NCBI GenBank assembly: GCA_013397935.1
Contig: VZRN01005166.1
Location: 884,127-948,126 of the forward strand
Direction: 5' to 3'
DNA: 64,000 nucleotides
DNA from: Dasyornis broadbenti
Lineage: Eukaryota > Chordata > Aves > Passeriformes > Dasyornithidae
Shown here: positions 34,785-46,498 of the stretch, in pieces
Layout of the letters: every line of letters starts with the position of its first letter
Numbering within the stretch: the first letter of the stretch is position 1
Translations under genes and position numbers: made by a program
Notes under the pieces: generated by a model
Told to the model about the DNA's origin: nothing
What the model saw: the letters and a program-made list of their open reading frames with translations, nothing else
Databases searched by the model: none

Positions 34785-37449
34785 TGATGAATCAGAAAAC
34801 ACTATAATATGTCTGTTTATAAAATCTATTCCAGAGACACGGTCAGCTATTGTTCTGTACAGTTTACTAGGAAAACAAATAGAGATACCATTAGAGGGAT
34901 TACACATGCTTGCTCAGGATTTATAGAGCCCACAAGTGGTTAGAAGAGAAACCCTGTATTTAATCCTGAGGATGGCAGAAATCAGCATCTTATCAATCTG
35001 ATATTACAGATAAGGAATCAGTTAAGATTACATTATTTGTGCATGGGTTGGTAAAATAAAACAAAAATATGCTTTCTGGATTTGTAAGGTCTCATGTACT
35101 TGTGTGATCTTACAATCCAAGTGTAAACCCAGTCATAAATCCAGGAACCTATTTTGGAAGATGTGATAAATATTATTTAGCCATTTTTCACCAGCAAACA
35201 AAACTGGAATCAGAAAATGGGCACTACAGGAGCTTTTTTTGCCAGCACCAGTCTCTGCTGTTCAGAGTCCCAGTGACTCTCAATTGCAAGAGAAATTACT
35301 CCTCCGAAGCAAGCAAGGAAGAAACCGTTTCCCACTAATTCTATGACATTTGTCATCCCCTCTTTTCTTTAGAGTTGCTCAGACTGTGGTATCTGAATTG
35401 CCAATTGCTGACTCCATGGCATCAGGAAGCAAAAAATGAGTCCTATGTTCCCACTTCAATGAACTCAGCATTCCCAGCCCTGATTTATGTTTCTCCTGGA
35501 TACAACTGGATGCCACAGGCTAAACTTTCAAATGCTTGTGAAATTCCAAGCCTTGCACACAGACGGTGACCAGATCTACAAAGAAAACCCCCATACACTG
35601 ACACAGAAGGATGGCCCTCGACCCCATCTACTGATAAATCAAAGGGTACCTCCCTATCACATGGTCAGTTTCCATGGAGAGCACGTAGAGGAAGATACTT
35701 GCCAATGTAAAGAGGAAAAAAAAAGCAAAGAGCTGGACCTGGAAGAGCTTCATAAAAGCATGATAAAAACACAAAAAACACTCCAAGCAACTTGGGAGCC
35801 TAAGAAAAAAATTCCAGATACAAATGAAGCGGGTCAGGCCAATGTCTTAGAAACCTATGGATAACACTGGTAAAGAGAGATGCTAAGTCCAAGCTTCTGA
35901 AAATGTGAGTAAAAATGTGTTAGTCACTGAAGGAGGCACCTTTGAAATTCCAAACAAGGAACTTTCAGCATTTCAGTGGTAAACAGGGATTATGTAATTA
36001 AGAAAAACAGGGACCTTCTTAAGGGTTAATGTCTGTCACATATAGAGTCAACTTCAAGTTCAACTGCAGTTGAAGTAGTCAGGGTTTAAGAAATCCTGCT
36101 ATGAGCCTGCCCTCCAGTGCTGTGATTTAGATCAGGAGTTCCCTCAGCCATGAGGGCAACCCATACCCCAGGAGCCATGCCAGTGACTGCTCACAGTAAG
36201 GGTGATAGCCAGCAGCAGGAGGACATTCAGTCCCAGCAACCAGATCACAGACAGAGAGCTTTTGCATAGTGGAACAAGGTCACATTAGTGACTTTTTAGT
36301 TGCAGTGAGGAGCACTAGGGTTTTGTGAAGACTGAAGATCTAGCACAGCAATTCTGGGCAAAATTAATCCTATACCTAGGACAGACTGGGTATCCTAAGG
36401 AATGCTCTGGACTTTAGAACATGGAAAGTAATCCAGGGCCTTTAACAACTCCATTGAAACAGACTGATAAAGAAAGTCTGCCCTCAGCAAAAACTGAGGA
36501 ATCTAAAGAGTGTATGTGGGCTGTGTTAAAATTATTTTTAAAAATAATCAAGGTATTCAAGAGGGAAATTAGGAAGACCTGGTTGATTACTAATAAATTC
36601 AACCTTAGATACAACTTAAAAATTATTACAGGTGGGAATGTTTCATATTAAGTTGCAATTTTTTCGAATTACAAACTATAATGGATACTGCTACTTTACT
36701 ACATTAATCCTTTCATCATTGCCGTATAGCAATGGATATGTTTTCCAAGTTTGAGCAGCCAGCTTTCACACTTTTGAAACAGTTTAACAGAGTAATTTCT
36801 ATTTTGTCATTTCTAAGAGGAGAATAGTAAGATGTTCTCCTGCTCTCCAAAAGGATTTGCTATCACTATGACAAAAGACAGTTTTTCACTTGCATAAAAT
36901 GAGAGAATTTTTTTGCATGGACTATGGATTTAGGTACCAAAAAGGCTAGCTATTAAAACTTTTCTGTGAGAAGGGAGAAAGCATTCTTTACTGTAGGTTA
37001 ACAATTTGTTAACACAATTGTAGCAGAAAAGTTGTGTGATCCTTTTGTCCTTTGAACATAAATTATATTCATCCAGTAACACCAAAACTCATCAATATTT
37101 GTAAAGTTCAGTAAAGTCTCTAGTAATTCTTTAAAAACTGTATTAAAAACATCAGTCTAAGAAGAAAGAAATCTTAGGGTAGGGACTTGTATATAAATTT
37201 AACTATAAGAAGAAAAATAAATTTGGAGACAGCACAAAACTGATTCTCTTCAATAGTAGTGATACACCCTGCAAAATCCTCCTCATGGATTCAGTCCAGC
37301 CATGAAATATCACAATTTATTCTTTTATTTCCATGTAGCTATCTGTAATTACAGTGTTCTCTCTAACTTTGGATTTGGAAGAATAAGTTATTTTTTATCT
37401 CCTATATTAATGTGTATCATGTGTAAAAGTGATACTGTGCGGTATCTAT

Positions 37450-37497
37450 TTCCCACAGGTTACATAAAATCCATTCCCACAGGTTATATAAAATTTT
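37450..37497. repeat. 24-base tandem duplication
   Basis: Two adjacent 24-base copies beginning TTCCCACAGGTTA (37,450 and 37,474), differing at a few positions near the end of the unit. Confidence 0.85.
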
Positions 37498-40400
37498 TGT
37501 TTCAGGAGAACTAAAAGACCCTCTGATATTCAACCCCCATGAGACCCAGTATAGTATTATAGGTTATGTCTTTACTACTAGACTCAAAATAATGTTACTC
37601 CATCCAAAATGTGTTTTGGGAACAGTCACTGATCCATTGTGAGTCCTGAAGTGTGCCTGGGAACTACTGCAGAGAGTGAGTACAAGCACCAGATCTGTGC
37701 CAAGATATTACAACAGAAAATTCATTTCTGGCACAAATTTTTCCTTCAACTGTTTAATTTACTAATACAGCTGTAGCCCATATAGGCAAAGACAAATTAA
37801 AAATTATTCTTCCAGAAAGCAACTCAGTTGTTCATGTACCACAAAATTATCACTTGTAGAAGCGATTTACAAAGCTTTTTGTCTCTGTCAGCACAACACC
37901 ACCTAAAGGCATTGTGAAGAGGTGGATTATTGCCAATTTTTGAAAAAAAATATTAGTTTCTGGAAGTCAAATCTGTTTCCTCACACTATTCTGCCAGAAT
38001 GCCTTGGCAGTAAGAGAGAGGAAAAAAAGGGCTCAGAAGACAGAGTTTATGATATAATACTGGAGCGTGGGAAACATTGCCTCATTTGAGATCACTTCCA
38101 GACCAACGTTTAACCAAAATTATTTTCACCAAAATCTTCAAGAAGGGTTTGATTTTCTTCTGTTAGTCTTACCCAGAAAGAGAAATTTTCAAGCTTCAAA
38201 AGATGCTGAGAAATGAAATTACAATCCTCTGCTGAGCTTAACTCTATCATACCAACAAGAATAAAATCAGTAGCCTCTTATGGATCTGCTGATTGAAATC
38301 CACTTCTTCAGGGAAGTAATTTATTCCTCAGCAGTAAAGCTGTCAGATGAACGAGAAGTCTCTAGTCATTCTGTGTTTCATATATGACTAAAGTTTGGCA
38401 GTTCAGCAGACCCCATTTGGTCTATTACATTTTAAATGCAACATAAAACCTTTAAATAAAACCACAGTTACCCCTGCCAGAAATTCTAGCTCATTCTGTG
38501 TTACCAGATCTTAGAACTTCTATATATCTTGTGGAATTATAAGAGAAATGTTATCTAAAGACCAGCCCAGATTAAATATAATCATTTCCAAAAAATGCTC
38601 CTTTGAAAAGTAGCTCATGATGAAACAGAGACTCTGATTAAGGTTGATGACAGGTCACACAGAACTTAATCCTTCCACCTTTACACAGCCAAGAACAATT
38701 CTGCTGCTGTTTCCATAAAATGAATATACTGTAAGAAGACTATTCAGATCTCTCTACCACTTCTTTTTATCCTCTGTTTGCTTTCAATTTTGATCCGCGG
38801 TCTTCTTTTGATTTTGAAAATCAGGCTGACTACAGACAGGGATTTTCTCCTGCATCAAGAGTGAGATGATTTCCTCCCCTGACTCATGTTTCCAAGCAAC
38901 AGGGTGTCAGAACAAGAGTGCAGATAGAAAGGTGTTGAGCTTTGGTTTTTTGGCAACTCCAGATTCCAAGCCAAATTCCTTGTATCAATCACTGAAATCA
39001 GTTCTCTCACTCACTGCAGGAGTAAATAACTGGGAAATGTCTTTATTCTCAGGAAATTGCTGCAGAGATTAACAGGGACACTTTTACAATGACATTCAAT
39101 ATAGGAAAATTCCCTCACCTACTGAAAAATCAAGCCCATTTCTTAACTGATCAATATCAAAAGGGATGAAAACAAACTTGGACAAAGCAATGTTAAACCA
39201 CCTCAATAAAAACACTATTAACAAGCTGTTGCTTTCTTTTTTCTTCAGGCAGGAAACAAACCAAAAATTTTAATGGATCATTCTTATTATGGGTTTATTT
39301 CACAGCCAATTTGGCCACAGTAAAGACAACTTCATCTAAAAACAAGTGTTTTCTTAATTTTTGCTGAAATTTTTCAACTGCAAAACCAATAAGCATTACA
39401 TCTGAGGTTTCATTTTTTCAATTAGAATGCTATAATTCATGCAGGGAACCATAGCAAAAATAGGAAATTAGTATTTTCTACAGAAAAAGGAAAAATAATT
39501 TCCTGATCTATCTGCAAAAAAAAATAAATATTATACTTCTCATACAAATTCAACTTTACATTGAACAAAAAAAATAAAGCTTGACAAAATCCAGAGAAAT
39601 CTAAGTTGGCATAAAGCCATTAAATTATATAGCTATGCTGGGAGATCTGGACTAAGGCATACTGGCAATTTAGTGACAAGGAATCTAAGCTGTGACAGCC
39701 TACACTGTAGTTTTCTGGGAAAACAGAACACTCCAATTGCAATCAGATTCCTTTAATTAATTAAGGATGAAAGACTGTTTTGGTTTTAAGACATAGTTTG
39801 CTCTTCCTTTATAACTTTAGAAAATGTAAACTTCCTTCACCCTGAGCTGAATTTTTCTGAGACATTTAAAGTAATGTTGTCTGTTAAAATGACAGTATAT
39901 TTTAATTCATTTTAATATAGAAGAAAAAATGCCAACGTTCAAATTGCTCATAGCAGAAAATCCTTTGTTAAAAGCCATACACTGGATTACTATTCAAGTA
40001 TAAAAAAATAACAATCATAAACACTATTGGGACTGATGCCTGATAAAAATCTGTATCTGCAAAAAGAATTCAGAAGAAATCTTTATTTAGACTTTTTAAA
40101 GGTGACTTAGCATCTATTATTAACCTATTTTAATTTTCACTGGAAATCTACTTTAGATATAGTAATGACCCTGATTTTCATTTATTTGTTTTTTGTTTCA
40201 GCATGAACCTTCTTTTCAAAGACTTGTCATTCCTTAATATCCTGACAACTGGGCTAAGGAGCCACTTGATAAAAGTAAATGTGAGCTGGGTGATAGTCCA
40301 GTGTTGTATTAATAGTGCAGGCTGAGCCTAATATATGATATGGAAATAAATACATTTAGGCAATGGCACTTCATCCTGTAAATGCTTTCACATTCCTTTC

Positions 40401-41261
40401 TGCAGGCAACAATGTATTCTGATGCAGATTTCTTTGATTTTCCTGCAGGATCTCATAAACTTTGCAGGTGTTACTGGAGAGAAAATCCTGTATCAGCAGC
40501 TTCTAGCATAGTGCTTTTCCAGCTGATATGCTTTACTATTTCTCCAACACAGAACCCTGACTCTATAGCTGGTCAGGCAGCATTGCCTTGGCTCCCATTT
40601 GGCTTTTGTGTGCTGCTTTGATCAGCTCTTGGCTTTGGATGAAAGCAATTCTTTTAGAGGCCACCTTCAAACTCTCTTAAAAAAAAAAAAAAAAAAAAAA
40701 AAGAATTACATACATAAAACCAATTGAGCTTGTTAAGCAGCAGGAAGAAGTCAAGTAGAGGGAAGAGAAAGGGAGGGAAGAAGGTGCCACAAATCAGGGC
40801 TAGGAAGCAATGATCAAAGTGGTGACTGGAAAATTAGTAAAAAATGTCCTCAAGTTGTACAGGTCTGGGACATTCCCATAAGTGCAAAGGCTCTCCCACT
40901 ATTACCTACGAAGGAGACACAACTCTCTTTCCAAGAATTGTCTCAGACATCTTCTCCATACCTTTGAGTACAGCCACTTGAGATCTCAGAATAAAGCAGT
41001 ACGGAGCAGACTGACAAGTCAGGAGAGAGATGATCTTGAAATGCATGTTTTCCAAAGAAAATTCTAAGAAATCAGCACTTAGGGCACAGTACTCTTTCTT
41101 CTGGTTACTGGTGTTAGAGAATGTTTCCAAGAATCTTTTCCAAATCCAAAAAGAATGTACAAAGAGTAATGCTGCACTGATTGTACAGGTTAGCTTTTTA
41201 AGCCATCCTCAAAACCAGACTTTTGTTTTTCCTTACACCAAGCCTCCAGACTCATTCCTAC

Positions 41262-41543
41262 CTTCACCCTTCCAGGCTCATCCCTGGAAGCAGCAGCAGT
41301 CTGTGGGGCAGCTGCATGCACACACAGAGACCAGGATGTACAGCTTAAACACACTTTGGAGCTGTCTGTCAGGGCAGCAGAGGCAGAGCCAGTGCCTGTG
41401 GCAGTTCTCCAAGGATACACACAGAGTGCACAGATTCGGAGGCTTCACCTCATTCACAGCAAATGGCCTCACTGCTTGAAAGATAGCTTCACTGATTTCT
41501 ACTAGCAGAGCACACTCCACAATATCTGGGTCATATTTTCCAT
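41262..41543 (-). other. Candidate spliced exon upstream of GREB1 coding exon 1
   Basis: A GC-richer block of 282 bases, about 9 kb upstream of the GREB1 ATG. On the minus strand it is bounded by a plausible acceptor (CTCTTTGTTCATTAG) and donor (GTGAAG|GTAGGAATG). One frame is open for about 88 codons from the acceptor side (GKYDPDIVECALLVEISEAI, then FQAVRPFAVNEVKPPNLC) and stops at 41,278, before the donor. It could be a 5' UTR exon of GREB1, a noncoding RNA exon, the remains of a coding exon, or chance. No family was recognised. Confidence 0.3.
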
Positions 41544-42337
41544 CTAATGAACAAAGAGGGGACAGAAATACAATGGGAGCGGTTTAAAATGTGCCTCTCC
41601 ATCTGTGGAAAGCAAACACATTTGTAGATGAGTGTATCACATGATGAAATAGATCTGAACCTCAGGGTATACTCAATCAGGAGACCAATTGCACATGTAT
41701 TATATGTTAAAAATACATTAATTAAGAAACACTTGCAAACACAAATATGCAGTCCAAAAGCAATAATCAAACATCTTTAGCTAAAAGTATCAGTAGAATC
41801 ATCAACTTAATTCATTTAAGAAGCTGAACTTAGCAGTTTTAGATCTGAGTTGTCTACTTTGAGAGTTTAAGAATTCTAGTTGTCTGAATTTTTAGTATTT
41901 CAAAATTTTTGTAAGAGGAAATCACTTGACCCAAGGACAGCAAACAAGAGACAGAAAATGTAGACAAATTAATATATTTTAAACATATATTTAAAACATA
42001 TTAACATTAGCTGTAAAATGTCCCACAAATATTATATTTGAACAGTAACCAACATAAGATGGTGTGAGCATGTTATGACATATTAATATTTTTACTAAAC
42101 AGTAACAGTATTTTTCAGCATGGAAATATGCAATTAAAAATATACTGTACCGTACTGAAAGCATGTGCTCCTCAGTGACTTCCAGTAAACAACTCCTGAA
42201 GTTTCATATCCTGACTGCAGTGCTGAATACCTTACACCTGTGGTAACTGCCAGTGATTATGTCTTTGCGGGGTTTTCTTTTTGTTTCATTTAGAAGACTC
42301 TGCTGCTTGGCAAATTGGTGAGCACACTTAAGGCTCC

Positions 42338-42344
42338 TGAGTCA
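42338..42344. promoter_or_regulatory. AP-1 / MARE-like site
   Basis: CTGAGTCAGCA contains a perfect AP-1 core TGAGTCA and matches most of a Maf recognition element. It lies 30 bases from the ERE-like palindrome at 42,374. Predicted from sequence only. Confidence 0.4.
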
Positions 42345-42373
42345 GCACTGTGCGCAACTGAACAACTCAGTCA

Positions 42374-42386
42374 GGTCACCATGACA
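42374..42386. promoter_or_regulatory. Near-consensus estrogen response element (one mismatch)
   Basis: GGTCACCATGACA against the consensus GGTCAnnnTGACC: only the last base differs, and an A precedes the first half-site as in strong EREs. It is about 10.1 kb upstream of the GREB1 ATG. About two such one-mismatch sites are expected by chance in 64 kb, so it rests on context and the neighbouring AP-1 site. Confidence 0.4.
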
Positions 42387-43784
42387 CAAACACTCTCCTG
42401 TCACAGTACAGCACAAGAAGGTTTCAAAGCTATGTATTCTGCAACCATGGCAAAAACAAAGTAATGAGACCACGATATGCCCTGGCAAGCTGTTCTCCAA
42501 TTTGTGTGCCGGCTACACTAAATGATAAATGGTCTGACTTTATGTCTTATTAATACAAAAGTGCTGTGCTGGGTCATGGTGCTCCTGGACAGACACACAT
42601 TAATCTATCAGTTTGAAACTTTATTAATAGTTTCATTGGAGGTTTTTGGAAGGACTGAGCATTGGGTGTTTTTTTAAGAAACAAAGGTGTCCTTTTGTAT
42701 AATATAGATATCAAAACCACTAAAGAAAGCATAAAGTGTGTACTGGCAGTACTTTGTTTTGCTAACAGAAGAAAAGATTAACAGGAGAATGAAAACAGAT
42801 ATGTAGGAATATTATCTTTGTGTTGGTATTATGCCTGTATCTTCTAAATGAAAGGATAAGAAATCAAAACAATATTTGAGAGACTATGTTCAATATGATG
42901 CTGGATATACAAAGCATCACCTTTATCTATAGCTGTTGTATCATGTTTAAACAAACACTGCATCTTTCCAAGATACAGCTAGAGTAGATGTACAGAAAAT
43001 GTTTCTGGTAAAAACATACTTATCAAACATTTCTTTAGGTAACAACTTCAGAAGATAAAAGCAGTAATTCTGATAACTGAATTTTCTTTTTCTTGTATCT
43101 CCAAGTCATGCAACATTCAGATATGTGCTTGATTTTAAACACAGTTAAGTGTTTACTGAAATGAGTATAATCAGGCATTTGTCTAGGCTCTTAATTTAAT
43201 TAATATTCTATATAACCTTTATATGCAGCATTATAACCTTCATATTTTTGGTACAGCTTGTGAAACTGTTTTCACCCTTCACTCTCAGGATATGGTTTCA
43301 TGACTGGCTCAAGGTAATCTAAACTCAGGTTACTGCTGAAAAGGAATGTTTCTCACTGTTGATTGTATATACCCCTCTGTTGTTCAGTGGCATTGGTGTC
43401 AGCTGATATAACTGAAGACTAGTAATATTTGGAGGGTCATGTCTGGCTAGATCAAATAGCTATACATAAAGTATATGGCCATTAATATATGCAAAAGAAA
43501 ATACCATTACATGGCTAGGGAGAGTGGTGAGAGTAGTATCTTTTTATATAAAAATGTTTTAAATTACACTTTTAAATTTTAAAGATACACCTTCTGATTC
43601 TTATGTAACACAAGAGGGGAAAAAAATGAATTTTAAAGCCTACTGAAGAACTGTTGGGAACTTCGGTGATTTAGTGCTTTCACTGAAAACAATTTTCATA
43701 TTAATTGAAAGTTTTCATTGTTTATTTGACAATTTTTTTAAAATGTATGCTCTCCATATATACTCCACATGCTTTAACTTTTGA

Positions 43785-43870
43785 TTGGCCCTGAAGCAGT
43801 CAGGCAGTTGTACTGGATGATCACTGTAGGTCTCTTTCAACTGACAGGCTCTACTCTAGTCTAGTCAATT
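43785..43870 (+). mobile_element. CR1 retrotransposon 3' end fragment
   Basis: The stretch CAGGCAGTTGTACTGGATGA, then TCACTGTAGGTCTCTTTCAACTGA, matches the 3' UTR of avian CR1 elements (GTTGGACTAGATGATC...GGTCCCTTCCAACT). It ends in degenerate TCTAGTCTAG repeats in place of the usual short tail repeats. Forward orientation, strongly 5'-truncated. Confidence 0.7.
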
Positions 43871-46327
43871 TTATTCTTAGATTTTAGATAAAAGCACTGT
43901 ATGTGAATGTGAAAAAGAAACTGTACAGAAAGTAGTAAGTAATGATTTAGGAGAGTGACTGGTATCTTTTTTCTGTTACTATGGAAGTGAACTAGAAGCT
44001 TTATAAATGTTCTATACTTAACACCAAATATGGGGGAACTCAGCTATGTCAATTTCAAGTAGGGTACAAAATCATTCAGCTAAGAAATGCAGGAATGACT
44101 GTTTGGTTTCATATCAGCACTGTACAACCATGTATCTTCAACATATTAACTTGACCAGACTGGCACTTGCAAGATTATACCAACAGCCAAAGTCTGGAGA
44201 AATCCAGAAGGAAAATAAACATTGCGAGAAATACATATGCATGTGTACGAGAGGTGATTTTTGAAAGAGTCACTTTTAATAACTTATCAGGTCAACAAAA
44301 ACACAAGTCAGAAAATTAACATTTTAAAGAAGTATAACTTGACTGATGCCAGCCAAACATATTTGCCACATAACTGTAGTGCATTCACGAGTAAAATTTC
44401 TCTAACATGCTGCCCAGGATGTTTTCTAGAATGAAGTCTAGGATGCTGCAGTGTCTGTCTCTGAATTTGTTTGTGGCTGGAAACACCACATCGATCTTAA
44501 AGAATATTAGCATAGGGTAGATGTTAAAGAACATGTTAACCTGATATTCAGTAATGGAATGCAGAAACTAAAGGAAGCCTGCCTGCTTTGGATGTAAGCA
44601 TGGAGCAGAAGTTCCAGAGGAGGAGAAAGGGCAAGAGAGCACAAAGGGCCCTATTGTGTTTGATTAGAAGCCAGAGCAGGAATGCCAGGAATGGGCAAAG
44701 AGCATGGAGTTTATGTATAAGAGATCTTGTATACAGAAGCAGTGAGAGTTGGTCATTATGCAGCTGCTGATACAACATCAGCCAGAAAAGAGGGGCTCTG
44801 CCTGCTGAAATGAGCTGGTGAATCTGTGTGAAATGAGACAGTAATGTAAATGATGAATTGACAGAACAGTTGTTAGGGAAAAGCTGATCATGTAATTATC
44901 CCAACAAAAGGTATGTAGAATACACAACCTAGGCATTAAAGAAAAGGATCTTTTATTTTACAGAACTCTACAAGGCATGTTTTCCACAGATTGAGAACAT
45001 TGGAATAAAAGTGAAACACACATATAACTTGAGGTTATGACCTCAGGGTTACAAGATTTTCAAAAGTCTAAAACGCAGGTTAAAATAAAAGTACAAAAAT
45101 CATAAATGGTGTCATAAAAACAATCTACCAGGACATGCATTTATAAGGCAGAAGGAGGAAATAGTTGGTCCCCTGTGCAATCAGAAAAGAAAATTAAGAT
45201 ATGATTGTAAAGTTTAATCCCTGCTTTTTCCCCAAGATGAGAGGTTATTTATGACCAAATGACTGATTTGTCCAGCAGCTTTAGTAGATAAAAATGGATA
45301 CCGTTACTTGAAAATACCCCATGAACTTAGTATTTGAAGCATTCTGCATGCAGACTGTGTATGAAAGAACTAAAATAGGGTCCTGCCAATCAAAATGACT
45401 GGTTTAATTGCAAGACAACTATTTTTCTTCTCAAAATGTTTTTTAAATGGTTGTAGGCATACCTGCCCTTTGCGTCTATACAGAAATAATATTGAAATGT
45501 GTATAAAATTTTACATAAAATTTGATCTATATAAGCTAAAAATTCATACACACTGGTATGTATGGAGGGTACTTATGTGGAGCCCAGATTGTCTCCTCCA
45601 TAAGAAACATGCTCAGTCTTTTACTTCGAACATGTACAAAAGGAGATCATCTAGAAATACAGACTGCAATTCAGCTACCTAACCACAAGCATTGTCTAAC
45701 TTTGAGGTGTTAATCCTGTCTGGATTCAGGCTGCTGGTCCAAAGAAGCAGAGTTCTGAGGCAAGTCCTCTGTCATGCGTGCCAGTCCTTTATGGACACCT
45801 CAGACAAACCAACGAAGAGGGTAAACCATGAAACCAGGCATTTATATTTAGGCAACTGAATTAGACTCCAGGTATCTACTGTTTCACTAGGCAGACATTT
45901 CCATTAAAATCAATAAAACCAAGAGATCTGAGAGAGTGATTCAGCTGACCAGCTGCCAGTGTTTATTTAACTCAACATGAGCTGACTCCCTCCCCTGGCT
46001 CCATTGACCACACTGGCTTCACTGACCACAAGGAGCTGCAGCTGTAGCTGGCTACATGACGACCTCTATATTTAGGAGTCTTGGGGCTCAATTCAGTTGC
46101 TTACACAAAGGTGTTTAGTGGTCTTTGATATGCTCCAGTGTATCTGAGGCAGTGGCACAGGTATCACAAACATCTGTAGGATAGCATGCCAGGCAGGATA
46201 CCTGAGGAATCTCAAATGGTAAAAGAAGCACATAAACAAGACACTGAATCACATCCTCCCTCTCAAACTAAATCCTATTCTCAAAGTCAAAAACTGGCAT
46301 GTCTATGGAAACATCTACATTGTCAAA

Positions 46328-46334
46328 TGACTCA
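46328..46334. promoter_or_regulatory. AP-1 site
   Basis: Perfect TGACTCA (in AAATGACTCAGC), about 150 bases from the perfect ERE at 46,486. Motif evidence only. Confidence 0.4.
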
Positions 46335-46485
46335 GCTTCCAGTTTGCTTCTAGCTCCCCATCACCTGACTGCCTACACTGCGTACACATGAGTTTACATC
46401 TAGGCACTATGCACTCAACTTTAGTTCTGCAACTAGTTGAATAAGGCCCTGCTTTCCCTAGAGACTGAAAAATGAAAATGAACAG

Positions 46486-46498
46486 GGTCATGCTGACC
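46486..46498. promoter_or_regulatory. Perfect consensus estrogen response element
   Basis: GGTCATGCTGACC is an exact match to the palindrome GGTCAnnnTGACC bound by estrogen receptor dimers. It sits about 14.2 kb upstream of the GREB1 initiator codon. With ten fixed bases, about 0.06 perfect matches are expected by chance in 64 kb. In human, GREB1 induction depends on several upstream EREs, so the position makes functional sense. Binding in this species is inferred. Confidence 0.6.

Larger units (their letters stand above)
32280..41261 (-). other. 5' side of GREB1: intron or upstream DNA, proximal part
   Basis: No coding exon recognised. It holds a GTT-rich run near 32,885, tandem repeats at 33,438, 34,734 and 37,450, an 18-base AT palindrome at 36,531-36,548, and an A-run of about 25 at 40,678-40,702. 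A mildly GC-rich pocket with a few CpGs lies at about 33,130-33,250, but it is not a CpG island. Confidence 0.65.
41544..43784. other. Upstream DNA with an ERE-like/AP-1 cluster
   Basis: No gene seen. The notable content is the pair of sites at 42,338-42,386, described separately. The rest is AT-rich. Confidence 0.65.

Noticed and set aside
35375..35864. Two overlapping plus-strand open frames (64 and 125 codons)
   Set aside because: Protein-like in places (KELDLEELHKSMIKTQK), but no recognised family, no clear splice signals and no partner exons.
36531..36548. 18-base perfect AT palindrome
   Set aside because: Expected by chance in AT-rich DNA, and no replication or transposon context.
40382..40702. 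Open frame of 79 codons followed by an A-run of about 25, considered as a processed pseudogene
   Set aside because: No recognisable parent protein, no polyadenylation signal before the A-run and no target-site duplication identified.
41030..41479. 149-codon plus-strand open frame
   Set aside because: It lies antisense to the candidate spliced block at 41,262-41,543, has no recognisable similarity, and follows from the local GC-rich composition.
45009..45030. GAGGTTATGACCTC as a nuclear receptor palindrome
   Set aside because: The first half-site is incomplete (AGGTTA), and the spacing fits neither an ERE nor a standard thyroid response palindrome.
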